Assembly: GCA_019055375.1 (NCBI GenBank)
Contig: JAHQIW010003952.1
Span: forward strand, 62,001-126,000
Source of the DNA: Parelaphostrongylus tenuis
Taxonomy: Eukaryota > Nematoda > Chromadorea > Rhabditida > Metastrongylidae
Length of the DNA stretch: 64,000 nucleotides
Reading direction: 5' to 3'
Positions 44,049 to 54,735 of the stretch are shown piece after piece. The stretch's first letter is position 1. Each line of letters begins with the position of its first letter. Made by a program: the position numbers and the translations under genes. The notes under the pieces were generated by a model that saw nothing but the letters and a program-made list of their open reading frames with translations, did not search any database and was not told the DNA's origin.

Positions 44049-45112
44049 GAGAGGCTGAATGGCATGCAGAACATTTGACCCTAGGCGAAAGTTGAATCAC
44101 GTTTCATCTATACCGGGAGAGCGTGTTATCACTACAACAACGAGCCAGAGCTTTTCTATCTCTCTTTCTTCAAGAAATCTTAGTGGACGTGACACCGATA
44201 TGTGCCTACTCCACAAAACCCTTAAATAATTGGGTGCTGGCAGTGATGATAGGATATATCGAAGGAAGAGTGGTAACACTTCGTTGGTGTAGAGGCAGTA
44301 CGCGTAACCAGGGACGGGTCAAGGTACACTCATATATGGGTCGAATGCTTTGCTACCACTTATTAGTCTTTGATATATATGTTATTGTACAATCTGGAGA
44401 AGCACTTTCATAAGTGTCAGAAAGATTCGAAAGTTTAAATCACTGTCTACTGCGCTACGTGCTCCTGTTCTGGAAGACCATTTTATGACGGTGCAGCATT
44501 CGAAATATAACCATGTTTTACACCGCCCGCGTGCTTTTACTATAACTTTGCTGAAAGCACGAACAGCATATGTATTTGCAGAGAAAATTTTGTAGCGTCA
44601 TATTCATATGTTTTACCAAAAGCTTCTTTGAAAGAGGAGAAAAAATTTCAAATTAGATAACAAAAATTGCACATCACATGTGAATCACGCTAACACGACC
44701 AATCAATCGCCTTATGGATTATGGATATGCATGCGTACTCACTCAGCTCACACCCAGCACACACACTAGGCGACAAACATATGCGGCGCGTAGAGCATTT
44801 TATTCTTAATTCCCTGCTACACTGCAGTGGAACGATTTTTCCAGAAAATGAACACAGCGTTCAATTTACCGAAACCTGCGCTGTCCAGTGTTTACTCATA
44901 ATTTTGAGGAAAAAGCTCTGTCCTGCAAAAAATATATATGTGTATGAAGCATAAATGTCGCCGTTCTGCTACAGTGTCATAAAAAGGTTTCTTCAATAAA
45001 CAGCAACAAAGCGCACCATCCAAAGATTTGAGCTTTTATATATACATATTTATGTAGATATGTAGGTATATGTATACGTACATTTATACGCATGTATGTA
45101 TATACATATGTA
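43860..45112. repeat. Intronic direct duplication, copy 1
   Basis: Matches 46130-47345 in the same orientation from the AT-rich lead (CATATACATACATGAATAT) through CTGAATGGCATGCAGAACAT, CATCTATACCGGGAGAGCG, GGTGTAGAGGCAGTACGCG, CTCATATATGGGTCGAATGC, ACAGCATATGTATTTGCAGA, GGATATGCATGCGTACTCAC and TTTCTTCAATAAACAGC to the AT-rich end. It begins with a minus-strand family-B tRNA-like SINE at 44050-44150. Confidence 0.85.
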
Positions 45113-45114
45113 CA

Positions 45115-46110
45115 TCACCTGTACCACCTATCGTCCCGTTGATCGTCGAGTGACTCGAGCGGGTGCCAGCAACTCTTCCATTTTTCTCTATCGCGTGCAA
45201 GAGTAGCCTAGTGGGTCCTCCTCGCTCTAGGGATTCGCTGAGCATCATATCCTTCTACTATCGCTTTCGTGAAGAAATCGGACCAACGGGTCAGTGGTCT
45301 TCCTTTAGAGCGCTTGACGTCCCGAAGAATCCAGTCGGTAACGGCTCTCGTCCATTGGTTGTCGTTGAAGCGCATCACGTGTCCGGCCCACCTTATTTTC
45401 GATATCATGGCGTGTAGAACGGCGTCTCTGATTTTCGATCGTTGACGTAGGTCGAAACTTCGGATCCTTTCTCTTATTTGCGAGCTATGAGATACTCCTA
45501 GCATCGACCTCTCGACTGCTCGTTCGATAACGCCAAGTGATCTTTCATCCTGCTTACGTAGCGACCAGGTTCCTGCTGCATACGTCAGGGCAGGGATAAT
45601 TGTCGAGTCGAAAAGGTGGGCACGGGGTCGAATGTTCTTTGTCCTCTTCACTACATCTTCGATGCTTTTAGACGTTCCCCAAGCCTCTCGTTTCCTCTTC
45701 CTCAACTCTGGAGCTAGGTCGTTCATCATGTTGATTTCACGACCTAGATAGACGTAACTGGAGCATTCGGAGGTTGTCGTTCCGTTGAGCGTGAATGGGG
45801 CATTAGAAACCCATCCGTTCCTCATGAACACTGTTTTCGTTAGATTCAGTTTAAGACCAATCTTTCTACAGGCGTTATCGAAATCGGTCAACATTCGCTC
45901 CGCTTAGCTTTTTTTGGTGTTATGAGAACGATATCGTCAGCAAAGCGAAGATGGTATAATTGTCGACCGTCAATTTTCACTCCCATTTCGTCCCATTCTA
46001 ATGTTCGCATGACGTTTGGTAGGGTGGCAGTGAATAGTTTTGGCGAAATTGTATCGCCTTGTCGAACCCCTCTTCTTACGTCAACGGTGGTATTGTTGTA
46101 GCTTATAGTT
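45115..46110 (-). pseudogene. RTE-type LINE 3' fragment (reverse transcriptase C-terminal half)
   Basis: Reading leftward from about 46083: DVRRGVRQGDTISPKLFTAT (RT palm), LYHLRFADDIVLITP (intact FADD catalytic aspartates), then a frame break near 45900. Next is a 228-codon ORF (45894-45208) with MLTDFDNACRKIGLKLNL, YVYLGREINM, ALTYAAGTWSLRK, IRWAGHVMRF and RPLTRWSDFF. A second frame change near 45210 leads to TLARDREKWKSCWHPLESLD and a stop at 45115-45117. The 5' part (endonuclease, RT fingers) is missing. It sits between the two copies of the intronic duplication. Confidence 0.9.
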
Positions 46111-46129
46111 TGCTTACATATTCACAGGT

Positions 46130-47345
46130 CTTCCTCTTCCTATGCATATACATACATGAATATGCACATATATATGTATATATATATATATATACATTTA
46201 CATATGTATATATATACATATACAGGCGTGTACACATACATATATGTGTATATGTATATACATACATGTGCGCATATACGAATATCTGAGAGTGCTGAAT
46301 GGCATACAGAACATTTGATCCTAGGCGAATGTTGAATCACGTTTCATCCATACTGGGGGCGCGTGTTGTCACTACACCAACGAGCTTTTCTAGCACTCTT
46401 TCTTCAAGAAATCCTACTGATCGCGACACCGATATTTGCCTACTGCACAAAACCAGTTAAGAATTGGGTGCTGACAGAGATTATAGGATATATCGAAGGA
46501 AGAGTGGTAACACAGCGTTGGTGTAGAGGCAGCACGCGTAACCAGGGACGGGTCAAGGTACACTCATATATGGGTCGAATACTTTGCTACCAGTTATTAG
46601 TCTTTGATATATATGTTATTATATAATCTGGAAAAGCACTTTTCATAAGTGTTAGCAAGATTCGAAAGTTCAAATCACTGTCTACTGCGTTACTTGCTCC
46701 TGTTATGGAAGACCCTTTTATGACGGTGCAGCATCCAAAATAGCATCATGTTTTACACCGCCCGCGCTTTTACTATAACTTTGCTGAAAGCACGAACAGC
46801 ATATGTATTTGCAGAGAAAATTTTGTAGCGTCATAGTCATATGTTCTACCTAAAGTTTCCTCGAAAGAAGAGCAAAAATCTCAAAATAGACAACAAAAAT
46901 TGCACACCATATGTGTGAATTACGCTAACACCACCAGTCAATCGCCTTATGGATTATGGATATGCATGCGTACTCATTCAGCTCACACCCAGCACACACA
47001 CTAGGCGACAAACATATGCGGCGCGTAGGGGAATTTTATTCTTATTCCCCTGCTACACTGCAGTGGAACGATTTTTTTAGAAAATGAGCACAGCGTTAAA
47101 TTTACCGTAACCTACGCTGTCCAGTGTTTACTCATAATTTTGAGGAAAGAGCTCTGTCCTGCAAGAAATATATATATGCTTAAAACACAAATGTTACCCT
47201 TCTGCTACAGCGTTATAAAAAGGCTTCTTCAATAAATAGCCAAAAGCGCACTATCCAGAGATTTGGATTATTTTATATACACATATACGTAGATATATAG
47301 ATAAATATATACGTACATTTACACTAATATGTATGTACATACATA
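46130..47345. repeat. Intronic direct duplication, copy 2
   Basis: Second copy of 43860-45112, with small indels and substitutions (for example CATCCATACTGGGGGCGCGT against CATCTATACCGGGAGAGCGT). It contains the family-B tRNA-like SINE at 46285-46395 (minus) and AT-rich ends. Confidence 0.85.
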
Positions 47346-47349
47346 TGTA

Positions 47350-47353
47350 CCAT

Positions 47354-47395
<42 letters not shown>

Positions 47396-47460
47396 GTACA
47401 TATGCATAAACATGTTTGTATGTGTATATATCCCTTTCTCATTCCCCTGACCTCGACATA

Positions 47461-47504
<44 letters not shown>

Positions 47505-47515
47505 CATTTATAGCA
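47350..47515. repeat. TA microsatellites
   Basis: TA runs at about 47357-47395 and 47467-47497, separated by mixed sequence with CATATGCATAAACATG. The predicted Tyr/Ile-rich ORF here is a repeat artefact. Confidence 0.8.
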
Positions 47516-47796
47516 TCTCCATAGTCCAAAGTTATGTTAAGCAAGCGGTTATGGTTTTGACATGGTTACCACGATATAAATTTGCTCATAATTAACAACG
47601 AGAAGGAAGAAAAGTCTTCTCATAGTTTTTCTAAAGACACGCACATTTCGAATTACTTTCCATCCCGTTGTTGGCGTTTTTGAGAAAGAAATTCCACTGA
47701 AAACAACTCTGTTGGAAACCCCCTTTCCTTTTCCTCCAAGTTTTAATCTGTGACACGAGGAAACAACTTCACTGTACCAAACTAGGCTCAACCTAC

Positions 47797-47888
47797 TTAG
47801 ATGCATCAGCTTTCAGAATTGGTGCATCGTCTACGGTTCCACTTAGATGACCTCGTAGCTGACTGGTATAGTAACCGCCGACATTGAT
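47797..47888 (-). pseudogene. XPO2 exon 12
   Basis: After CTTTTCAG it reads INVGGYYTSQLRGHLSG, TVDDAP, ILKADASK and ends AA|GTAGGT. The family has LPDL......FPVLKADGIKY here. The intron that follows on the minus strand is about 4.2 kb, swollen by the direct duplication, the RTE fragment and microsatellites (47796-43578). Confidence 0.8.
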
Positions 47889-47999
47889 CTGAAAAGTCAT
47901 TGCTGCTACACTATGCGAAAAAGAAAAGGTTAAAAACTCTACGCTCCAAGAAAAAATCGATAACATTTGATCAAGTTGAAAAAATACTCCCATAATAAA

Positions 48000-48232
48000 G
48001 CGATAAAGCTCTCGTCGATGATCGATCCCTTGAGCTGGCCTTTACTTGCTCGCGGGTGGCCTACCGATGTGTCGAGTCAGTACTGCCATCCTCTCAGACA
48101 AATAGTGTTGAATCCCACCGATACCGGAGAGATGAAAGGTTTGAAGAGTCTTGGACGCTGGATCGATCTATCGACACCGTATATGTCGAGGCAGTACCTT
48201 CAACCACTGCGCCACACGCGCTCTATGCGAGG
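48000..48232 (-). repeat. SINE family A copy
   Basis: ATAAAGCTCTCGTCGATGAT at the tail, CTGGCCTTTACTTGCTCGCG and GAGTCAGTACTGCCATCC in the body, and CCTTCAACCACTGCGCCACA at the box A end. Box B is eroded. Intronic. Confidence 0.7.
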
Positions 48233-48268
48233 ATGATGAAGTGAGAATTAAGAATCTACCATACTTAC

Positions 48269-48865
48269 CAAAGAAGTTGTACCAGTTACTCCACGCTTTG
48301 CTGTCGCAGTCTTCGTCGCAATAGCAGTAACGAGGCAATACACAACATCTAATTCCAACCAGTCTCCATCAGAACAAAGCAACTGCATTATCTGAACAGC
48401 GGAAAATGGTCATCGAAATTTCCGTTTTGAATCTAACCTTGATAGAAAGGAAATCTGAGACAGTATAGGAACAAGTCGATCTTCATACTTCCTGCACAAA
48501 GCCCGCACAAGATCAATAGCTTCACGACGTCGTGTGCATGCATCAGAACCTTGAAAACAATAAAACTGTCAGGGAATCAAGAGATGACCTTTGAAGCAGA
48601 CCTTCAATATCTCTTTTCAAGTATTCGATTGTCTCATGTTCAAACATTTCCAGATCCTCCTGTCTCAGATGAAGATTTTTCACACAAACACCCTCTGAAA
48701 AGCGATAAATGCACACAAAGACAACCTTCTAAGCAATTCCAAGTATGAATTTACTCACGCGCTATCGTCTGTAGAACGCCCTCTCCAACAAAGTAACTTT
48801 CACAGTGAGTCTTCTGACAGATAACTGATAAAAACTCCAGAGCAGCACAAACCATACCATCGAAT
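48269..48865 (-). pseudogene. XPO2 exons 8-11
   Basis: Exon 8 (48865-48759) reads FDGMVCAALEFLSVICQKTH and ESYFVGEGVLQTIA. Exon 9 (48694-48602) reads GVCVKNLHLRQEDLEMFEHE and EYLKRDIEG. Exon 10 (48549-48438) reads SDACTRRREAIDLVRALCRK. Exon 11 (48391-48269) reads IMQLLCSDGDWLELDVVYCL and TAIATKTATAKRG. Exons 8-10 join in frame across short GT-AG introns (64-48 bases). The exon 10-11 junction is out of phase by one base, a probable indel. This is the best-preserved block and aligns over its full length with exportin-2. Confidence 0.9.
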
Positions 48866-48869
48866 CTGA

Positions 48870-49770
48870 AACATCAGTAACGAAGATCCTTTAGATAAAC
48901 TATCTCTAAGCCCACAAACACCATAAAAGTTGGAGTACATAGTCCTTTTTGCGCTTTGAGTCCAGAGTAAGTTTGTGAGCATAGAAGATCATTACCTCTT
49001 AGAGAAGTAACTACCCCATTCAAAAAAAGACTTTCGTAGGTAAGGCACTCAATATCGGGCAAAATGCAAAGGACATGAAAAAGTCACTAGAGAGCTCTCG
49101 AAATCATTTGTCCGTACCCAGATGCAGGAAGCTATACGTCATTACTGCTTACAAGTGTGCATGGAACTCAATACAAGAAATCTGTTGTCTACATGAAAAG
49201 GCAGATCAATTACCCTTCATTACAAGGGTGTCAAGCTCAAGCGAAGATACTTTCTTCCAAAAACTGCGATAAACAGAGAACAGAGAACGAAGTGTGGGTC
49301 ACTGATCAACACCTGATAGACGCGAAGTGCACTTGACTCATTCAAAATTGTAAAAGTTTGTGAATTCATGTCTTGCCCATATATCAACTTATGGTAGCCT
49401 ACCGATAACAAGCAGAGTCAGTCATTCCCTCAAACCGATTTGGTTCCAATTTCTTAATCCTTTCAAGATGGAAGGCTTGGTCTGTCAACGACACGTGTCA
49501 AACCAACTGCATATTGTAGAACTTCCTTAAACACTGCACTGGTCTACACTGATACTACTGAATTGGACGAGTGAACTGTGGTGGAATGATTCCTCTATCC
49601 AAACATTCCCTCTCACACGAGTCATTCACAATAGTAAATGGGTGTATTTGAAGACGTAACAAACACGGGCTTGTTCACTGGCACCGAAGCTTCGCCCAAT
49701 CGATGATCATTGCTCTGCTTGATGAGTGATGTCTTCAAAACGATGTAACAACGATTACTCACAATGAAAA
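48870..49770. other. XPO2 intron; SINE A scrap, otherwise nothing recognised
   Basis: Words near 49385-49500 (GGTAGCCTACCGATAACA, GGTTCCAATTTCTTAATC, GATGGAAGGCTTGGTCTGTC) are an eroded minus-strand SINE A body. The rest shows only short ORFs. Confidence 0.4.
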
Positions 49771-49774
49771 AATG

Positions 49775-50046
49775 GAAGTTTTCGGCGTTGAACAATCCTT
49801 GAGGAATGCGCCATGCATCCTTCATCCAGCATAGCTTAAGGTGAATAAGTGCAATATCTGGCCCTTTAGAATTATTCTCAAAATTATTAGAGTCATTACT
49901 CGCAGTGACTTGAAGATGCATCGAATCAGTGCAGCTAATTTCTTAGGAAAGTCTGATACCATTTCACTAAGCATGAAGGGATGGAAGCTCAGTGAGCTTT
50001 CGGGGGGATTAAACAATCAACCTCTAACCATTGTGCCACTTGCGAA
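49775..50046 (-). repeat. SINE family A copy (diverged)
   Basis: CGGCGTTGAACAATCCTTGA at the tail, CAATATCTGGCCCTTTAG in the body, GAAGGGATGGAAGCTCAGTG and, at the box A end, CCTCTAACCATTGTGCCAC. Intronic. Confidence 0.6.
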
Positions 50047-50236
50047 CTAACTATAACAACTCCCCGATCGACACCTAGAGTGATAAGCCGAGTTCCACCG
50101 TCGATTCGCTATTGTTACCCGATTGTCTTCTAGTCAGCTTCGCAGGACGTTTCCGCTTAAGAGCAGCATTTTTGACACATTACTGATCTGTTTTCACACT
50201 GTTTTTTCACTGTACTGATCCCGGCACATCCAGCAT

Positions 50237-50458
50237 TCAATTCACTGTTTCGTCTTCTTCTTGACCGCTGTATAATACTGCTTGCGCACGTCTTATTGCA
50301 CTTCCGAGAATAGCCTGGCTATGACGTTCCGACAAGGCGTTCGCTGTGAGTGCCGTAGAGCCTTGGGTGGTAGGGATTAGCTTGTGCTGCCTTGCGATGT
50401 GCATCACAAGCACTCGACCAGGACGTCCCGAGCAGCAGGATCGACTATGTAATTCCAA
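50237..50458 (-). other. Unrecognised ORF within XPO2 intron 7
   Basis: 73 codons containing RQHKLIPTTQGSTALTANAL and SERHSQAILGSAIRRAQAVL, with a non-random, soluble, helix-prone look. Coding texture may continue downstream as far as about 50050, but stops intervene. It does not fit exportin-2, and I do not recognise the family. Possibly a transposon protein remnant. Confidence 0.25.
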
Positions 50459-50619
50459 ATCTCAATACTTCTAGCACCCGAGTCAAAATGCTTGAGCCAT
50501 TCAATCAGACGGATCCGTGCATAACCACTAGCTCCAGAAATGCCCCAGAAGAGCATAGGCACAGATTGTGAATGAAGTAAAAACGGGAATCGAGATTGAG
50601 ACTAAAGATATCTGCTCAC

Positions 50620-50740
50620 CTCGTTTCACAACCAGTTTGCACTACAAGCTGCCATACGGCTTGGATGATGTTCAGCATGAATGGATTAATTTCTTCTTCA
50701 AAACGCTGAGCGATAGTGTGAATATCTCACATACTTCCAT
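50620..50740 (-). pseudogene. XPO2 exon 7, with frameshift
   Basis: After TTAATTTAG the phase predicted by exon 6 gives MEVCEIFTL. One base later in frame it continues AQRFEEEINPFMLNIIQAVW then QLVVQTGCETR, equivalent to AQKYDEEF and AIWNLLVTTGQEVK of vertebrate exportin-2. A single missing base around CTATCGCTCAG (about 50710-50720) explains the shift. Donor AG|GTGAGC. Confidence 0.85.
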
Positions 50741-50744
50741 CTAA

Positions 50745-51010
50745 ATTAACGAAATACACTTTCACTTCCGTAAAAAATGTATCATTGTTTACACAAAGTT
50801 AATGAGATAAAGAATGAAGCATTTTGACGATTTCAGACTAGGACAATTTTTCGACATTTATTTAGGCACTTGAGGATTTTCGAAGCTAATAAACTTATAA
50901 ATGAGAGAGATACGACTGTTCCTTTAGTGGGTTATACTCAGTTTTTAATCGACCACTTTTTGAATCACTTATTTTTACTGCTTTTCAGTAGTGTAATGAT
51001 ATTATAAATA
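50745..51010. other. XPO2 intron 6, no other feature
   Basis: AT-rich sequence without recognised features up to the SINE at 51015. Confidence 0.4.
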
Positions 51011-51014
51011 TAAT

Positions 51015-51125
51015 CTAGGAATATTGAGAGGTATGCAAAACATCCTACCCCAGGAGGGGGTTGAACCCGCGCTTCACCCATATTGCGGCATCTACTACCA
51101 CTACACCACCAAGGCCACCGCTTTG
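51015..51125 (-). repeat. tRNA-like SINE, family B
   Basis: The minus strand reads TGGTGGTGTAGTGGTAGTAG (box A), then GCGCGGGTTCAACCCCCTCC (box B), then GATGTTTTGCATACCTCTCA. This is the best family-B copy. It could be mistaken for a tRNA, but no anticodon arm of normal geometry is present. Confidence 0.65.
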
Positions 51126-51129
51126 TCAC

Positions 51130-51825
51130 CACACTTTCACTCCATCTTAGTTTCAAATTCTCTCTAGAAAATTGAAGGAAGGTGAGAAAGCGATACTGTT
51201 TCTAAAGCAAACATGTCAGCCGCTGACTTCAACGATGAATTAGAGAACACTAACTTCTCACTCTGGACGGAAATCCTGCTTGTCCAATTACCTCGCTACT
51301 TGAGAGATGAGCTCCGACAAAAATGAGGAAAGAAATCGAGAACCCGAAAAACTCTATTCGAAAAGGCAAGGTATTTTTAGTGGAGGATGAGCTGAAAGGA
51401 AAGGTGTAACGCAATGGTTATTGATGGAATGTGTCAGTTAGTGAGGTGAAAGCAATAAGTTAGCTCGATTTTCTCTCCAAAACTCTCTTTCAGTCAGTCA
51501 AAGAACGCTATAGGGAATCGGCTTAACTCATCTATTTTGATGATTAATTGCAATAAAATTCGTTCGACCACCATACTACGCCATTCGAAGAGAAGATGAA
51601 ATCTTCAAGCAGCAGCTAAAGCAACACGTAAAATGTTTGAAGACTTTTGTGAGATTTTAAAGCAAGAAGATAGATCGTGACCGAGAAATAATGAAATCTA
51701 ACAGTAAATTGTAATCATGGGTTGTGCAAAACAAAACTATGGTGAACAAATACTTCTTATTTCGCGTGTTTCTCTAGAACCACTTTCGAATTTCTATATA
51801 TTATATAATTCTTATTTGGGCCAAT
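51130..51825. other. XPO2 intron 6 continued, no feature recognised
   Basis: About 700 bases with no exon or repeat I can support. Confidence 0.4.
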
Positions 51826-51828
51826 ACT

Positions 51829-52372
51829 TCATGTGGTTTGTTAATGGGTTATTGTACAGCCCGATACACGTGTTTCGCCTTCGAGCAGCCTCGTCAGTTG
51901 AGCAGAACCCTTCGTGTTTAACCAGTCCACCCGCTCGGGTGCCTCACTGCCGCACTAAGAGTATGTGAAGACGAAGGAATTACACTGCCGTCAAGTGAAA
52001 CAGATCACTAATTTGACAGTGCTGTACACTCATTGTTCTTGGCTAGTATTTTGAAACATTACAGTTTTTTGGCTCAAATAACAATTATGAGATATACTGA
52101 AATTTGAGCGTGGTCTGAAGAAAACATTCAAAACATACGACATAATGTTCCAAATATACCAGCCGAAAACAACCGAGTGTAAAACACTGTCGATGTTGTA
52201 ACTTTCACTTGATGGCAGTTGCGTAAATCGTTCGTCGTCGCCTAATCTAAGTAGAAGGACTGGAGCACTCTGAAAGAGTTGGCTAAAAACGAAGGGCCTG
52301 CCCGGCTGACGGGGCTGTAAGGTCGAAACACGTGTATCGGGTTGTAGGAGAGCCCATTAACAGACCATATGA
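51829..52372. mobile_element. Foldback element F copy (best-defined)
   Basis: The left end TGGTTTGTTAATGGG and CCCGATACACGTGTTTCG is mirrored by the right end CGAAACACGTGTATCGGG and CCCATTAACAGACCA. Inside, CACTCATTGTTCTTGGCTAG is mirrored by CAGCCGAAAACAACCGAGTG. The interior right half (GTGGTCTGAAGAAAACATTC, GGACTGGAGCAC) matches the end of the window (63824-64000) and, for about 30 bases, the outer terminus of the giant left arm. Non-coding. Confidence 0.75.
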
Positions 52373-52574
52373 CATGTTGACTCGAATAATGATTATGAGT
52401 AAACAAACCTGCATGTAGTTGGCATTGATCTTCAGAGCCCACGCATTTTCTACGATTGTAGAGCTTATTATCTGATATTCCAAGTTGCAAAACACTTAAA
52501 AGCTAAAAAAACGCACAAAAGTTCCCACTATTACTACTTGCTGCAATCATTGTCTTGGCTTCTATGAAGTATGA

Positions 52575-52850
52575 AGAGATAAAGCTGTCCGCATTGATCG
52601 ATTCCTGAGAGATGCGTCGTGCATCCGATTTCACAAGCGTTTTTGAGCTGACTTAGACGCATATCTAGCCTTTACAATGATTCGCCCTGGCTTAGCGATG
52701 TATCAAGTCAGTGCTGTTATCCGTCCAGACAAGCCTGGCAGCAATTCCTCGACTCCAGAAGAATAAAGAGTTTGGTGAGCCTTGAGCGTGGGAACGAACC
52801 ACTGACCTTGTGTGCGGCGAAGGGCCCCCTCTAATTATTCTGTCTAAACG
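52575..52850 (-). repeat. SINE family A copy
   Basis: GCATCCGATTTCACAAGC, CATATCTAGCCTTTACAATG, CAAGTCAGTGCTGTTATCC, GAGCCTTGAGCGTGGGAACG (box B region) and ACCTTGTGTGCGGCGAAGG follow the family order. Intronic. Confidence 0.65.
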
Positions 52851-52898
52851 CTCCCTGACATTTATATGTTTCATTTTCATGCTTTCAGTTTGACGCAC

Positions 52899-53827
52899 CT
52901 TTAATTCGTCAATATAGGTTGGTTCTCCACTGCTACAAGGAACTCCAGGACAGTGCATTCTCATAATCTCCAGAAATCCCTCCACCCAAGGTTTCAAGTT
53001 ATCCTTGAACGATAGAGTGCATGAATCTGGAAAAAATGATGGAACTCGAGGAGCAGTTTACTAGAAATCGTGATCAAATGTTCATAAACTATTCGTATGG
53101 ACTTGCCTCAAAGTACTCCGCTAGGTCTTGAAAGCATAGAGAATGAAACACTTTGCAGGCAAGACACAGAATTTCAAGCCACTGAGTGAGAGATTTACTC
53201 GATAGTGACGACCTTTGTGGAATAAATTCAATCATTTTCGCGTAGACTTGTGTTAGAGGCTCTTGTACCTAAAAAAGGAATTTAATACCATAAACAAGCA
53301 GAAGACAGGAAGCTGTTAAATCCAAAGATTCACCGTCAGTAAACATGACTTGAGATCAGTCCAAAGTGATGTGGATAGTCTCGTGGCGAAACTTATTGAA
53401 CAGTTGATCCATCGCAGATAGGGTAGCCACAAGTCGGTTAAAAATATCGACTTTCAGATGCTTCACAAGTGAAGGTACCAACGAAGGCCAACGGGAGGGA
53501 AAATTTCGCTGAAACAAGGATAATTTATCACTTTACAAGCATCTCACCAATCGGGGTACGTAATTCAGCCTTCGCGTGCATGAAATACTGCTCTTTGATG
53601 AGCCTTTATGAACGAAAAATCACTAATTCCAACCCAAATATCACCCAAAATCGATGGAAAGCTAAACAATGTTGTATCACTAGAATCAAACTAATATTAG
53701 CCATGAGATGTACGGCGTGACAGAGCTGGCTTTGTAAGGTCTCGATCGTTAGAAAGATCGCCTGGAGAACCGAATTTCGAATTTGTTCTTCTTCTTCAGC
53801 GCTGATATCCACTTATGGAGCTTCGTG
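52899..53827 (-). pseudogene. XPO2 exons 3-6
   Basis: Exon 3 (53827-53692) reads HEAP, TAA (53813-53815), VDISAEEEEQIRNSVLQAIF. Exon 4 (53508-53334), after GTTTCAG, reads RNFPSRWPSLVPSLVKHLKV and LSAMDQLFNKFRHE, then shifts frame before LWTDLKSCLLT. Exon 5 (53268-53103) reads VQEPLTQVYAKMIEFIPQRS and LCFQDLAEYFE, with a GAG|GCAAGT or A|GTCCAT donor. Exon 6 (53026-52899) reads DNLKPWVEGFLEIMRMHCPG and GEPTYIDELK. The phase of the exon 3-4 junction is also unclear. Confidence 0.85.
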
Positions 53828-53944
53828 CTGGAAATGATCGTCATGAAACAGAAGAAAAAACTGCCTTGAAGGACCGACCTCCACTAAAGTTTGGCGTTAG
53901 TAGTAGAAAAATATCTCACGAACTGTCATTTTCTTCAAGTTATT

Positions 53945-54075
53945 CGAGACCATGGACACACGACCTCCGCATCTTTGGCTGGTAAGTGTGGACGATATGT
54001 TTCCCCTTCTCTGCATCTCTAAGCTAGCGTGCCACTGTTAGACAGAGCACGCTGGACGTTGGAGATGCAGGTGTT
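53945..54075. repeat. Half copy of the short palindromic repeat
   Basis: GACCATGGACACACGACCTC, CGCATCTTTGGCTGG and TTCTCTGCATCTCTAAGC match one half of 31415-31597. It lies in XPO2 intron 2. Confidence 0.5.
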
Positions 54076-54154
54076 AAAAACCTGCATGAGGTTGGTAATT
54101 CTCTCTTCAAACGATTTGGCCTGTCTTAGAGCCGTTAAGCTATTACTAGAAGCT

Positions 54155-54450
54155 AAAGGATAAAGTTTATGGCGTTGACCAATCCCTGAGAATTATGCTC
54201 GGCCTTCGACTCCCACTCGGCATCGGAAGAGTGATTGGATACATATGTAGCCTTTACAGTGACTCAGGGTGGCCTACTAATGTCACCCAGTGCTGCGATC
54301 CTCCCTCACAAGACCAGTACCGCATCACCGAGCCCGAAGGAATGAAAGGCTTAGTGGGCTTACAGCACAGGATCGAACCAGCAGCCATCGACTGGTCGAC
54401 GATGTGTGTTGCAGAGCACCACTAGCCACTGCGCACTAGACGCTCAAATT
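54155..54450 (-). repeat. SINE family A copy
   Basis: GGATAAAGTTTATGGCGTTG (tail), GTAGCCTTTACAGTGACTC and CCCAGTGCTGCGATCCTCC (body), CAGGATCGAACCAGCAGCC (box B) and CACCACTAGCCACTGCGC (box A end). Intronic, just outside the giant right arm. Confidence 0.7.
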
Positions 54451-54509
54451 ATTTATATAAGTTATTTATGTAGAAGAAACTATCCTTCATTATCCGTTCT
54501 TTTACTTAT

Positions 54510-54735
54510 CCGGTTGACTTCCGCGGACCCATAGGCATTTCTAACGACTCCACCGCCTCTGGCCTGATTAACCGCCGACTACAACTACTTTTTATTGCAA
54601 GTCCTGCAGATAGGTTGCTGAGTGAACGAAGGTACTGTTACAACCATTATTTATTGCAAGTCCTGCGGTTAATCGGGCCAAAGGAGGTGGGGTCATTAGG
54701 CATGCCCTTCGGTCCACAGAAGTCAACAGGTTACA
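54510..54735. mobile_element. Small palindromic MITE near arm's inner end (right, loop flipped)
   Basis: Same terminal inverted repeats as 33125-33335, but the central words (TATTGCAAGTCCTGCAG, GGTACTGT) run in the opposite sense relative to the flanking arms, and about 25 bases around ATTTATTGCAAGTCCTGC are duplicated. Confidence 0.7.

Noticed and set aside
43690..44080. Several long overlapping ORFs rich in Tyr, Ile and His on both strands
   Set aside because: They are translations of TATATG/CATATA microsatellite sequence and have no coding character.
51040..51120. tRNA gene on the minus strand
   Set aside because: Boxes A and B are good but the anticodon arm cannot be drawn normally and the same unit with a tail recurs at several loci, so it is a SINE.
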